Origin: Absicoccus intestinalis
Lineage (GTDB): Bacteria > Bacillota_I > Bacilli_A > Erysipelotrichales > Erysipelotrichaceae
Direction: 5' to 3'
Assembly: GCF_033971885.1 (NCBI RefSeq)
Contig: NZ_JALBUS010000006.1
Span: forward strand, 1 to 64,000
Length of the DNA: 64,000 bases
The notes under the pieces are model-generated. The model did not search any database. It worked only from the letters and a program-made list of their open reading frames with translations, and was not told the DNA's origin. Positions 1 to 8,266 of this stretch are shown here, one piece after another (the stretch's first letter is position 1; every line of letters starts with the position of its first letter). A program made the position numbers and the translations under genes.

Positions 1-38
<38 letters not shown>

Positions 39-40
39 AT

Positions 41-147
41 TTAGCTCTTCGATGTTCCTGACATCGTTTGTTTCTTTCTCGAAATTGACGTGTTTCTTGG
101 TTTCCTGTTCAGTTTTCAAAGATCGTCACGCTTTCGCGTGCTCAGTT
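41..147 (-). promoter_or_regulatory. rRNA leader with hairpin and antiterminator-like segment
   Basis: Between the rRNA promoter and the 16S gene, the minus strand carries a short hairpin (CACGC/GCGTG, loop TTTC, at 127-140) right at the expected transcript start. It then carries a TTTGAAAACTGAACA-type segment (about 107-122), which is common in Firmicutes rRNA leaders and spacers and is linked there to antitermination and processing. The role is inferred from similarity to known leaders. Confidence 0.55.
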
Positions 148-176
148 ATATTATCAAATCTATCTGCCTTATGCAA
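148..176 (-). promoter_or_regulatory. rRNA operon promoter
   Basis: On the minus strand there is a -35 box TTGCAT (171-176), a 17-nt spacer and a -10 box TAATAT (148-153). Transcription would start about 105 nt before the 16S gene. The tRNA array promoter near 62.6 kb has the same -10 and the same spacing. Confidence 0.75.
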
Positions 177-185
177 CCCCTTTTT

Positions 186-743
186 TTATCTTTTTTGCAT
201 TTTTTTAATTTCAAACGATTTCACCTCACAATTTTTGACAAAATAAGAAGCAAACGCATCATTATCCAAGTCTTCAAAATAACTAGCAATCATCCGACAA
301 ATCCCACCATGACACGACAACAAGATCACATCTTGATCGTTTGAAGTTGCGATCAATTCATCCAGAAAAGGATATACACGAGCCGCGACATTCAAAAAGG
401 ATTCCCCATTCTTAAATCGTTTAAAATACTGATGTTTTTCAATTTGGTACTGTTCATCATTTCGCAAGACACCTTCAAAGATCCCAAAATCCTGTTCTCG
501 TAAAGCGGGTGTATATTGAATCGGTATTTCATTTTCTAATTCTTGGGCAATGATCTGACTGGTTTGTCGAGCCCGAAGAAGGGGTGAACTATATAGTTTA
601 TTGATACCCAATCCACATAACTGTTTTCCCATTCTTTTAGCTTGTTCCTTTCCTCTTTCATTTAAAGGATTATCTGTCGAACCTTGTGCTAAGTTTTTAT
701 CATTCCAATCGGTCGTGCCATGCCGAATCACTAAAATTTTCAT
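186..743 (-). CDS. Histidine phosphatase family protein (phosphoglycerate mutase-like)
   Basis: A 185-residue protein of the histidine phosphatase superfamily. The N-terminal motif LVIRHGTTDWN carries the phospho-accepting His in RHG, and a second His lies in SCHGGI near residue 145. Members dephosphorylate small phosphometabolites; the substrate here cannot be told. The start at 743 (MKILVIRHG) follows GCGAGGATATACA, a reasonable ribosome site; an in-frame ATG 10 codons upstream has none. It lies downstream of nagB behind a terminator, so it probably has its own promoter. The end lies ~10 nt before the rRNA promoter. Confidence 0.88.
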   Translation of the reverse strand: MKILVIRHGTTDWNDKNLAQGSTDNPLNERGKEQAKRMGKQLCGLGINKLYSSPLLRARQTSQIIAQELENEIPIQYTPALREQDFGIFEGVLRNDEQYQIEKHQYFKRFKNGESFLNVAARVYPFLDELIATSNDQDVILLSCHGGICRMIASYFEDLDNDAFASYFVKNCEVKSFEIKKMQKR

Positions 744-771
744 TGTATATCCTCGCTTTTCTTTATTATAC

Positions 772-800
772 AAAAAAGGCCGAAGGATGTCCTTCGACCT
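772..800 (-). terminator. Intrinsic terminator after nagB
   Basis: The minus strand reads GGTCGAAGGACATCCTTCGGCC followed by TTTTTTG: a stable stem directly after the nagB stop codon with a T-run. Confidence 0.85.
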
Positions 801-816
801 AGAGAGGGGGAAAAAA

Positions 817-1539
817 CTATTTCGATAATTTAGAAGCCGCTGCTTTATCTAAAACAACCACAACATCTGGGTGTTTCTGTAATAAAGAAGCTGGAACTTG
901 TTCCGTAACCGGACCTTCTACCATGGCCTTTACCGCATCGGCTTTGGCTTCTCCATCGGCAACCAATAAGATCTTTTTGGAACGCATGATCGAACCTAGA
1001 CCCATTGACATGGCTTGATGTGGTACTTTATTGATGTCATTATCAAAGAAACGACTATTGGCTTCCAGCGTGCTTTGAGTCAAATCAACAATATGGGTAG
1101 GGGCATCAAACGATGTACCTGGTTCATTGAAGCCAATATGGCCATTTCGTCCAATTCCAAGTAGCTGCAAATCAATCGTGACCTTTTTCAATTCGGCTTC
1201 ATAAGCATCCGCATCGGCTTGTGTACTACCTTCTGGTAAATGGGTATTTTCCGGTTTGATGTTGACATGATCAAATAAATGTTTATGCATAAATGAATAA
1301 TAGGATTCTGGATGATTGCGATCGATGCCTACATATTCATCCAAGTTATAAGAAGTGATATTTTCATAACTTGTACCATTTTCTTCATGGTCTTTGACCA
1401 TTTCTTTATATAAACCTTCAGGACTTGATCCCGTTGCCAAACCCAATACAGCATGTGGATTCTTCGTGATCACATCTTTCATGACTTCATATGCTTTTTT
1501 TGATTCTTCTTCGTAATTTTCACAAACAATAACTTTCAT
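817..1539 (-). CDS. nagB: Glucosamine-6-phosphate deaminase
   Basis: Converts glucosamine 6-phosphate to fructose 6-phosphate plus ammonia, feeding amino sugars into glycolysis. The 240-residue length is typical. Diagnostic motifs are GLATGSSPEGLYKEM (sugar-phosphate loop), NLDEYVG and GIGRNGHIGFNEP with the active-site His. The start at 1539 follows GGAGATATCAATT; an upstream in-frame extension of 43 codons lacks family similarity. It is monocistronic, with its own promoter and a terminator. No nagA or PTS gene is nearby. Confidence 0.96.
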   Translation of the reverse strand: MKVIVCENYEEESKKAYEVMKDVITKNPHAVLGLATGSSPEGLYKEMVKDHEENGTSYENITSYNLDEYVGIDRNHPESYYSFMHKHLFDHVNIKPENTHLPEGSTQADADAYEAELKKVTIDLQLLGIGRNGHIGFNEPGTSFDAPTHIVDLTQSTLEANSRFFDNDINKVPHQAMSMGLGSIMRSKKILLVADGEAKADAVKAMVEGPVTEQVPASLLQKHPDVVVVLDKAAASKLSK

Positions 1540-1564
1540 AATTGATATCTCCTTCGACAATTCA

Positions 1565-1593
1565 TATATACCACTTTTATATACCAGTTTCAA
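1565..1593 (-). promoter_or_regulatory. nagB promoter with repeated TGGTATATA boxes
   Basis: Minus strand: -35 TTGAAA (1588-1593), 17-nt spacer, -10 TATATA (1565-1570). The spacer and -10 contain a direct repeat: TGGTATATA occurs twice, 13 bp apart, and another TGGT lies just upstream. The repeats overlap the polymerase site and could be an operator for an amino-sugar repressor. That role is inference. Confidence 0.55.
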
Positions 1594-1647
1594 CCACTTT
1601 ATAAAAAAAAAGGAAGTGATAGAATAAGGCACGTAAGAAAGAGAACT

Positions 1648-3000
1648 ATGATCATGGAAAATAAACACGCTATTAATATGTTGGAAGGCAGCATTTATAA
1701 AAACTTATGTATTATAGCGATTCCTATTGCGCTTTCCAACATCCTCCAACAACTATTCAATGCTTCCGATACCGCGGTTGTCGGCCATTTTGCTTCCAGT
1801 CAAGCCATGGCCGCCGTTGGCTCCAATGCCCCTGTGATCAATATGATCGTGACCTTTTTTACAGGCCTATCCATTGGTGCCAATATCATTATCGCGCGTT
1901 GTATTGGTGCTAAAGAAGAAGATCAAGCCAATGAAGTGCTCCACACCAGTTTTGTCCTCGCCATTATTAGTGGTTTTTTGATGTTGATCATTGGCCAGAT
2001 TATTGCCAAACCCGTCTTACATATATTAAATACACCAACCGATGTGATTGATATGGCCACGCTCTATTTACGCATCTATTTTTGTGGAATGCCCTTTTTA
2101 ATGATCTATGATTTTGGATCGGCTGTTTTACGATCGATTGGCGACACCAAACGACCCTTATTTTTTCTTATCATTGCAGGAATTGTCAACGTCTGCTTAA
2201 ATTTGGTCTTTGTCCTTGGCTTTCATCGCAATGCCGATGGAGTGGCCTTGGCCACGACCCTTGCCAATGGTCTCAGTAGCTTTCTGATTTTCCACACCTT
2301 GATCCATGAACAAGGCATGCTTCATTTAGACATTCATAAGTTGGGAATCCAAAAAGAACATCTTCGTGCCATTCTTTGGATTGGTCTACCAGCCGGACTC
2401 CAAGGTTTGATCTTTTCGATATCGAATGTCGTTATTCAAGCCGCTGTGAATCACTTTGGATCGGCTTGCGTTGCGGGAAATGCGGCCGCCTTAAATTTTG
2501 AATATATTTGTTACTTCATCGTCTATGGCTTCACCCAAGCCACCATGACTTTTATTTCACAAAACTATGCCGCCAAAAACTATGCACGCTGTCGAAAAAC
2601 CACACGTACTTCCTGGCTTTGTGCCTTTGGCTTTACCGCCCTGATTTCGATTACTTTTTTTCTTTTGAAAAGACCCTTACTTGGATTGTTTACCACGGAT
2701 GCTCAAGTGATCTATTATGCCAATATTCGAATGGCCTATATTGCTTTATTGGAACCACTGACTTCCCTCTATGAAATTCCCGGTGGCAGCTTACGAGGCA
2801 TTGGCCATTCCTTAGAACCCACGATTTTTACTTTGATTGGTTCTTGTGTCTTACGAATCGTATATATCAGTCTGGCTCATGCTGCCTTTGCCCATTTCTC
2901 TCAAGTCGTCATCATTTATCCCATTTCCTGGATCATTACAGGTTTGGCTGTCATTCTTTTATATTTTAAAGTAACCAAAGAAGAATATGTGGAGATGTAG
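1648..3000 (+). CDS. MATE family efflux transporter
   Basis: A 450-residue inner-membrane protein with about 12 hydrophobic segments and the two-lobed MATE arrangement. The N-terminal lobe begins ALSNILQQLFNASDTAVVGHF, a typical MATE start (TM1 with the conserved D). Members export drugs or metabolites using Na+ or H+; the substrate is unknown. The start is uncertain between 1648 and the ATG two codons later, since neither has a strong Shine-Dalgarno. It is first in a plus-strand run with a HAD phosphatase, alr and a YjbR protein. The stop codon at 2998-3000 directly abuts a TATAAT box of the next gene. Confidence 0.92.
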   Translation: MIMENKHAINMLEGSIYKNLCIIAIPIALSNILQQLFNASDTAVVGHFASSQAMAAVGSNAPVINMIVTFFTGLSIGANIIIARCIGAKEEDQANEVLHTSFVLAIISGFLMLIIGQIIAKPVLHILNTPTDVIDMATLYLRIYFCGMPFLMIYDFGSAVLRSIGDTKRPLFFLIIAGIVNVCLNLVFVLGFHRNADGVALATTLANGLSSFLIFHTLIHEQGMLHLDIHKLGIQKEHLRAILWIGLPAGLQGLIFSISNVVIQAAVNHFGSACVAGNAAALNFEYICYFIVYGFTQATMTFISQNYAAKNYARCRKTTRTSWLCAFGFTALISITFFLLKRPLLGLFTTDAQVIYYANIRMAYIALLEPLTSLYEIPGGSLRGIGHSLEPTIFTLIGSCVLRIVYISLAHAAFAHFSQVVIIYPISWIITGLAVILLYFKVTKEEYVEM

Positions 3001-3006
3001 TATAAT
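3001..3006 (+). promoter_or_regulatory. -10 box 6 nt before HAD start (leaderless candidate)
   Basis: TATAAT lies at 3001-3006 and the ATG at 3013, so a transcript starting ~6-7 nt after the box would begin at or next to the start codon. The nearest GGAG is ~20 nt upstream, too far to act on this ATG. No good -35 is visible. Confidence 0.45.
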
Positions 3007-3012
3007 AGCGCT

Positions 3013-3777
3013 ATGAAATTATTCGCAACCGATTACGATGGAACGCTACTGGTTGATGGAAACATCAAAACAGAGGATCTTTCCAGCATCGATCAATGGA
3101 AAGCCAACGGTCATTTATTTGTGATCGATACCGGCCGTTCGATGGAATCCATACTCGAACAAGTTCAAAAATATCTATTGCCTGTTGATTATTTTATAAC
3201 CAATAATGGTGGGATGGCTTTTGATGCCCAAAAGAATGAAATTTTCTCCACATATTTAGAGCCGATCCTAGCCGTTGATATCATGTATATGGCCAAAATG
3301 GTCGGTAGCATTGTCAGTTATGTTGTCAATGATGGGTTTTATCGCCATCGCATTCTTGTCAATGACCAACTCGAAGATAAACGATATCCCGACTTAGCTT
3401 GCGATATGAGTGAAGCCCAACTCCATGCGCAAGGAAAATATGCACAAATTGTTTTGTCCATGGACACAAAAGAACAAGCCCTGCAATTAGAAAAACGGCT
3501 CAATGCCCATTTTTCAGATGGAATCGTAGCCTATGCCAATCAATATGTCGTCGATGTGGTCCCGAAAAATATTTCCAAAGCAACGGGTATTGCTCGTATT
3601 TGTGAAAGGCATCATATTGCGAAACAAGATGTATATACGCTTGGCGATGGCAACAACGATATTCCCCTGATCACATATGGTCTTCATGGAGCTGCCGTTT
3701 CCTGGGCAAGCAAAGATGTCCAGGCACACGCTTCACAAGTTGTCGATTCGATTGCTGAATTATTAGGTGGTGAATAA
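3013..3777 (+). CDS. Cof-type HAD-IIB family phosphatase
   Basis: A 254-residue haloacid dehalogenase-type hydrolase of the Cof/YidA group. Motif I is DYDGTL near the N-terminus (Asp nucleophile at residue 7), motif II is the DTGR region, the motif III Lys lies in VPKNISKATG, and motif IV is LGDGNNDIPL. Such enzymes dephosphorylate sugar phosphates or flavin and PLP-type phosphates; the substrate is not evident. It ends 1 nt before alr. The gene lacks a properly spaced Shine-Dalgarno and starts 6 nt after TATAAT. Confidence 0.9.
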   Translation: MKLFATDYDGTLLVDGNIKTEDLSSIDQWKANGHLFVIDTGRSMESILEQVQKYLLPVDYFITNNGGMAFDAQKNEIFSTYLEPILAVDIMYMAKMVGSIVSYVVNDGFYRHRILVNDQLEDKRYPDLACDMSEAQLHAQGKYAQIVLSMDTKEQALQLEKRLNAHFSDGIVAYANQYVVDVVPKNISKATGIARICERHHIAKQDVYTLGDGNNDIPLITYGLHGAAVSWASKDVQAHASQVVDSIAELLGGE

Positions 3778-3778
3778 A

Positions 3779-4948
3779 ATGAAATCAACATTAAAACGAA
3801 CTTGGGCGGAAATTGATCTCGATGCCCTTGACTACAATTATCAAACCATTCGTTCACACATTGGTGCCAAGACCAAATTCTTAGGTGTGGTCAAAGCCGA
3901 TGCTTATGGTCATGGTTCGGTTCAGATTGCCAGTCGTCTACAGGAATTAGGGGCTGATTATTTAGCCGTCAGCAGTATTGATGAAGCCATGGAATTGCGT
4001 TTCAATGGAATCACGATGCCAATCCTTATTTTGGGTCACACCCCCAAAGAACAAGTGGATCGTTTGATTTGTTTCAATATTACCCAAGCAGTCACTTGTA
4101 AAGCCAAAGCCGATGAATACAATGCTGAAGCTTTAAAATATGGTGGTACCTTAAAGGTCCACATCAAAGTGGACACCGGCATGTCTCGTTTGGGCTATTT
4201 ATGTAACGATGAACATTTTGATAGCGGAATCGAAGGCATCGTTGAAGCTTGTCAATTGCCCGGTTTACAAGCAGAAGGAATCTTTACCCATTTTGCGATG
4301 GCCGATGAAGAAGATTCAATGAGCCAAGCCTATACCCAAAAACAATTTGCCCTGTTTCAAAACGTGATCCATGCAGTAGAAACAAAATGGGGCCAAACCT
4401 TTTCTTTGCATCATTGTGCCAATACCGGAGCAACCGTCGATCATCCCGAAACGTATTTAGATATGGTCCGTCCTGGCTTATTGTTGTATGGATATGGTAC
4501 CCATGCAAAAAAATGGCATCTCCAACCTTTAATGTCCTTAAAAACAGTGGTCAGCACCATTAAAGTCTATGATCCAGGTACCCATGTGAGTTATGGAGGA
4601 ATCTACACAACCAACAAAAAGACGCGGATGGGCGTGATTCCCTATGGATATGCTGATGGTTTTTTGCGTTCGTTATCCAATCGTTGCCAATTGATGAGTG
4701 TTGATGGTCCTGTCCAACAGTGTGGTCGCATTTGTATGGATATGGCCATGATTGATTTGACCGATAAATGGAATGTCAAAGTTGGCAGTGAAATTGAAAT
4801 ATTTGGACCCCATCGATCTTTGGATGATTGGGCCGCCTTAGCTGGCACGATTCCCTATGAAATTGTTTGTGCCGTGAGTAAACGAGTACCTAGATTCTAT
4901 CTACAAAGTGGCAAAATCATATCGAAAGAATTATTATTAAGAATGTAA
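3779..4948 (+). CDS. alr: Alanine racemase
   Basis: Makes D-alanine for peptidoglycan from L-alanine, using PLP. The 389-residue length fits. The PLP lysine lies in VVKADAYGHG near residue 38; the second catalytic Tyr is in HVSYGGIY; GVIPYGYADG and RICMDMAMID are further family motifs. The start at 3779 follows AGGTGGTG; the upstream in-frame GTG at 3767 overlaps the HAD gene and is less likely. The stop TAA shares one base with the ATG of the next gene, indicating translational coupling. Confidence 0.96.
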   Translation: MKSTLKRTWAEIDLDALDYNYQTIRSHIGAKTKFLGVVKADAYGHGSVQIASRLQELGADYLAVSSIDEAMELRFNGITMPILILGHTPKEQVDRLICFNITQAVTCKAKADEYNAEALKYGGTLKVHIKVDTGMSRLGYLCNDEHFDSGIEGIVEACQLPGLQAEGIFTHFAMADEEDSMSQAYTQKQFALFQNVIHAVETKWGQTFSLHHCANTGATVDHPETYLDMVRPGLLLYGYGTHAKKWHLQPLMSLKTVVSTIKVYDPGTHVSYGGIYTTNKKTRMGVIPYGYADGFLRSLSNRCQLMSVDGPVQQCGRICMDMAMIDLTDKWNVKVGSEIEIFGPHRSLDDWAALAGTIPYEIVCAVSKRVPRFYLQSGKIISKELLLRM

Positions 4949-5550
4949 TGAGAATAGCAGAAACCCGTTTGATTCCCTATGGCTTTATCAAACAAGAGCA
5001 TTCCTATGTGTATGTTTGCCCCATCCTAGATCGTCAGTTTTCGGTTTGTATTCAAATCATCCACCAACAAATCAAAAGCCAGATCGTGGATAATGAAACA
5101 CAAGAGCCTTATATTGTATGGAAGACCCATCCCGAAGGACGATTTGTTCAATCCGTACGATCTGCATATGATCAGGTAATGCATGATTTTTTTCAACATT
5201 GCTGCATAGTAGAAACCTATCGTTTTGCCCAAACCAATCGTATTGATGCCCAAATGCCCACTCAAGCTACTTTCCCTTTTCGAAAGTATCCTTCTTATGG
5301 TGCTTATAAAAGACATGGAAAATGGTATGCCCTCATCCAATGTATCGATAAAGAAAAATTGGGTATTGGCCAAGGACCCATTGAAATTATCAATGTGAAA
5401 GCAAACGCTTCCCAATGCCTTCATCGATTGGGCATTTATCCTGCATGGCATATGAACAAACAACATTGGATTTCTATTGGTTTGGATGATACGTTGACCG
5501 ATGAAGAAATTCTTTCCTATATTCAAGATAGTTTCGATCGCACGGTATAA
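4948..5550 (+). CDS. MmcQ/YjbR family protein
   Basis: A 200-residue protein. The C-terminal half (about 95-200) resembles the YjbR/MmcQ fold (DUF419): FRKYPSYGAYKRHGKWYALI, then a strand with PAWHMNKQHWISIGLDDTLTDEEI. The family has a CyaY-like fold and an unproven DNA-binding label. The N-terminal ~95 residues look like an extra domain also found in some family members. It overlaps the alr stop by one base, so it is translated with alr. Its function is unknown. Confidence 0.8.
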   Translation: MRIAETRLIPYGFIKQEHSYVYVCPILDRQFSVCIQIIHQQIKSQIVDNETQEPYIVWKTHPEGRFVQSVRSAYDQVMHDFFQHCCIVETYRFAQTNRIDAQMPTQATFPFRKYPSYGAYKRHGKWYALIQCIDKEKLGIGQGPIEIINVKANASQCLHRLGIYPAWHMNKQHWISIGLDDTLTDEEILSYIQDSFDRTV

Positions 5551-5570
5551 ATATCGTGCGTTTTCATTTT
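5539..5570 (+). terminator. Terminator after alr-yjbR
   Basis: CGCACG...CGTGCG (5539-5544 / 5555-5560) followed by TTTTCATTTT. The stop codon of the YjbR gene lies in the loop. Confidence 0.75.
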
Positions 5571-5611
5571 ATTTATGGCATACTTTTCATTGTTTAAGGA
5601 AGGAAAATTTT

Positions 5612-6985
5612 ATGAAGAAAGAAACTTATGCAGATGCGAAAATTGAAAATGTATACAAGTTGGATGGGTATGTCCCCATCGCCAAGGCCATTCCATTTGG
5701 TCTCCAACATGTCTTAGCGATGTTTATTGCCAATGTCGCACCCTTGATCTTAATTGCGGGAGTTGCGGTATATAATGGGAAACCCTTTTCCAGTCTAGAG
5801 ACGGCGCGCTTGATCCAAAATTGTATGTTGATTGCCGGTATTGGTACTTTGATCCAATTGTATCCATTGGGCCCTATTGGATCGGGACTTCCGGTCGTGA
5901 TGGGATTGAGCTTTACTTTCTTAGCTGCGGCGATGAATGCAGCCAGTCAAGATTATGGATATATGGTCGGTGCCATCATTATTGGTGGTATTTTTGAAGG
6001 ATTATTGGGATTAACCGCCAAATATTGGCGAAAATTCATCTCTCCTATGGTCGCTGCTTGCGTGGTTGTTTCCATTGGCTTAAGCATCCTCAATGTCGGT
6101 GTACAATCCTTTGGTTCGTCTGCTAAATACGATATGGGATCATGGCAAAACTTGTTGGTAGCCACCATTACTTTGATTTCAGCTTTGATCTTCCATATCA
6201 AATTAAAAGGTATCTTTAAACAAATGTATGTATTACTTGGCATGATGGTTGGCTATGTCGTGTCGATCTGTTTTGGGATGGTGAACTTTGCCGCTATGGG
6301 CAAGACCATTTCGGAAATGGGAATCGTTGCGATTCCGCAATTGTGTGCGTTTACGCCGAAATTCAATCTGAGCCATATCCTCTCTTTTTGTTTGATCTTT
6401 GTGGTTTCCGCCGTAGAAACCATTGGCGATACCACCGCAACCGCAAAAGAAGGCTTACATCGTGATGTAACCTCCAAAGAAATTTCGGGTTCCTTAGGTG
6501 TCGATGGTTTTATTTCTGCCGTTTCTGGAGGCATTTTTGGTTGTTCCCCAATTACTTCATTTAGCCAAAATGTGGGTTTGATTTCCATGACCCATGTCGT
6601 CAATCGTTTTTGTATTCTATTTGGCGCTTTGGCGATGATCTTAGGTGGTCTCTTCCCACCCATTGGTGCTTTCTTGACCACATTGCCAGATTGTGTATTG
6701 GGTGGTTGTACCGTCATCATGTTTGGTTCGATCTTCATGTCGGGCATTCGCATGATGCATGATGCGGGCATGGATAATCGCAACGTATTGATTGCGGCTA
6801 CTTCCATTTGTCTAGGCGTTGGTGTGACCCAGGTCGATGGTTTCTTTGCCCACTTGCCTCATGTATTGGGCGATATCTTTGCGGGCAACATGGTGGCCGG
6901 TGTATTTGTGGTGGCTTTGGTCATGGATCTTTTTTTACCAAAAGACCCCAAATATTATGAAACCGATGTACCAAAGGGAGAATGA
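5612..6985 (+). CDS. NCS2 family nucleobase:cation symporter (uracil/xanthine permease)
   Basis: A 457-residue inner-membrane protein of the NCS2 (xanthine/uric acid/uracil) family, with ~14 hydrophobic segments. It has the opening VPIAKAIPFGLQHVLAMF, GLPVVMGLSF, and the helix-8/10 signature region SAVETIGDTTATAKEG ... GGIFGCSPITSFSQNVGLI. It imports purine or pyrimidine bases with H+ or Na+. The start at 5612 follows AAGGAAGGAAA. I see no purine riboswitch in front, and the gene ends in its own terminator. NCS2 paralogues differ little by eye, so the base is not assigned. Confidence 0.9.
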   Translation: MKKETYADAKIENVYKLDGYVPIAKAIPFGLQHVLAMFIANVAPLILIAGVAVYNGKPFSSLETARLIQNCMLIAGIGTLIQLYPLGPIGSGLPVVMGLSFTFLAAAMNAASQDYGYMVGAIIIGGIFEGLLGLTAKYWRKFISPMVAACVVVSIGLSILNVGVQSFGSSAKYDMGSWQNLLVATITLISALIFHIKLKGIFKQMYVLLGMMVGYVVSICFGMVNFAAMGKTISEMGIVAIPQLCAFTPKFNLSHILSFCLIFVVSAVETIGDTTATAKEGLHRDVTSKEISGSLGVDGFISAVSGGIFGCSPITSFSQNVGLISMTHVVNRFCILFGALAMILGGLFPPIGAFLTTLPDCVLGGCTVIMFGSIFMSGIRMMHDAGMDNRNVLIAATSICLGVGVTQVDGFFAHLPHVLGDIFAGNMVAGVFVVALVMDLFLPKDPKYYETDVPKGE

Positions 6986-7000
6986 TTTCTCTCTTTTTTT
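6976..7000 (+). terminator. Terminator after NCS2 permease
   Basis: GGGAGAA / TTCTCTC with the loop TGAT (the gene's stop codon) and a run of seven T. Confidence 0.75.
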
Positions 7001-7010
7001 ATGAATAGGC

Positions 7011-7016
7011 TATAAT
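7011..7016 (+). promoter_or_regulatory. -10 box 6 nt before UTRA gene
   Basis: TATAAT at 7011-7016 and ATG at 7023. No Shine-Dalgarno fits between them, so a leaderless transcript is predicted. The upstream -35 region overlaps the NCS2 terminator T-run and is weak. Confidence 0.5.
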
Positions 7017-7022
7017 AAACAT

Positions 7023-7535
7023 ATGGCAAATGAGATTTATATTGAACGAAGCATGGATAGTCCCGCTTCCTTAACGAATTTATTAAAAGAAAAGGGCTAC
7101 AAAGTAGAAAATCGAGTGATCGAAAAAAAGATCATTGAATCCAACTATACAATTTCGCATATCTTGGGTGTGCCGCTCGCAACCAAATTATTTTTTTATA
7201 AACGATTACGCATGGTGGAGGATCAACCAAAAGTTTTAGAAAAAACCTACATTAATTTGGATATTGTGCCTGGACTGGACAAAGTCGATCTCAATGATGT
7301 GGCCTTTTTGGATGTGATCGAGAAGAAATATGGTTATCACTTGGCATCCAATCAAGAAGAGATCTTGATCGTTTCCTGCAACGAAGAAGAAGCCCATTAT
7401 CTCCATGTACCCCATGGACAGGACATTGTTTTGATCAAGGGCAATTCGTATTTAAATATCGGCAAGCCGTTTGAATACTATGAAATGGCAGCCATACCAT
7501 CTTTTTTCCGATTTAGGAGCGTGATCCATCAATGA
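7023..7535 (+). CDS. Stand-alone UTRA-domain protein (GntR effector domain without HTH)
   Basis: 170 residues that match the UTRA ligand-binding fold of HutC/GntR regulators: ISHILGVPLATKLFFYKRLRMVEDQPKVLEKTYI (split here around the usual L..R.R..dg.p), a central YGYHLASNQEEI segment and the closing EYYEMAAIPSFFRF. No winged-helix DNA-binding domain precedes it, and the upstream DNA holds the previous gene's terminator rather than a lost HTH. It overlaps the following complete GntR gene by 4 nt. It may act as a ligand-sensing partner of that GntR protein; this is inference. Confidence 0.7.
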   Translation: MANEIYIERSMDSPASLTNLLKEKGYKVENRVIEKKIIESNYTISHILGVPLATKLFFYKRLRMVEDQPKVLEKTYINLDIVPGLDKVDLNDVAFLDVIEKKYGYHLASNQEEILIVSCNEEEAHYLHVPHGQDIVLIKGNSYLNIGKPFEYYEMAAIPSFFRFRSVIHQ

Positions 7536-8260
7536 ACAATCCACAAGCGTTGTATCAACAACTGATGCAAAGCATCAAACAAAAGATCATTCAAGGTGAA
7601 CTGCAATTGGGAGATAAATTAGATTCGGAACGAAAGATGTCGGAAATGTATGGCATCAATCGCATGACAGTACGCAATGCCATCAAAAACTTAGAAAAAG
7701 AAGGAATTGTCACCAGTTATCGAGGCAAGGGAACCTTTGTCACGCAGATTCCTACGGTCCATGATCGTCTGCAACTGGGAGATGCCGAAAATATTTCTTT
7801 ATCCGTCCAGATTCGCCAAAAGGGCATGAGTTCTTCTCGTCAGGTCATTTCTTTACAGGTGGTCGATGTCCCAGACGCCGCAAAAAGCTTTTTTTCTTGT
7901 ACCAAAGTCTATGAACTCATTCGCATCTTTACGATCAATGATGAGCCGTATGCACTGCAAAAGACATATCTGCCCTATCCTTTATTTCATGATATGGATC
8001 GATTTGATTTTCAAACCTGCTCGTTATATGAATATATGGCCGACCATCACCATCCAACCATTACTCAAACATCGACTTTACGAATCACTTCCCTACCTTC
8101 TGCTTATCAGAAGATCATGGATGTGAAAACCGATGATCAATTGTTTTTATTTCAATATTATGGCTATGATCCACAAAAAGAACATGTGGAATATACCCTT
8201 TCTTACAACAAGCCCAAATATACTTGTTTCAAATTTGTACAAGATCATTCAAGAAAGTGA
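7532..8260 (+). CDS. GntR family transcriptional regulator (HutC/UTRA type)
   Basis: A 242-residue regulator. The N-terminal winged helix (about 1-70) has the GntR signature: KIIQGELQLGDKLDSERKM, then INRMTVRNAIKNLEKEGIV and YRGKGTFV. Residues ~90-240 are a UTRA effector domain. It is translationally coupled (ATGA) to the preceding UTRA-only gene and followed 6 nt later by threonine aldolase. It probably regulates this four-gene operon and perhaps the adjacent permease. The ligand is unknown. Confidence 0.93.
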   Translation: MNNPQALYQQLMQSIKQKIIQGELQLGDKLDSERKMSEMYGINRMTVRNAIKNLEKEGIVTSYRGKGTFVTQIPTVHDRLQLGDAENISLSVQIRQKGMSSSRQVISLQVVDVPDAAKSFFSCTKVYELIRIFTINDEPYALQKTYLPYPLFHDMDRFDFQTCSLYEYMADHHHPTITQTSTLRITSLPSAYQKIMDVKTDDQLFLFQYYGYDPQKEHVEYTLSYNKPKYTCFKFVQDHSRK

Positions 8261-8266
8261 GAAACC

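Noticed and set aside
5551..5611. Possible purine riboswitch before the NCS2 permease
   Set aside because: The gap is only ~60 nt and is taken up by the upstream terminator and the ribosome site; no purine aptamer core is present.
6253..6807. 184-codon open frame antisense to the NCS2 permease
   Set aside because: Low-complexity shadow of a membrane protein gene; no start signals.
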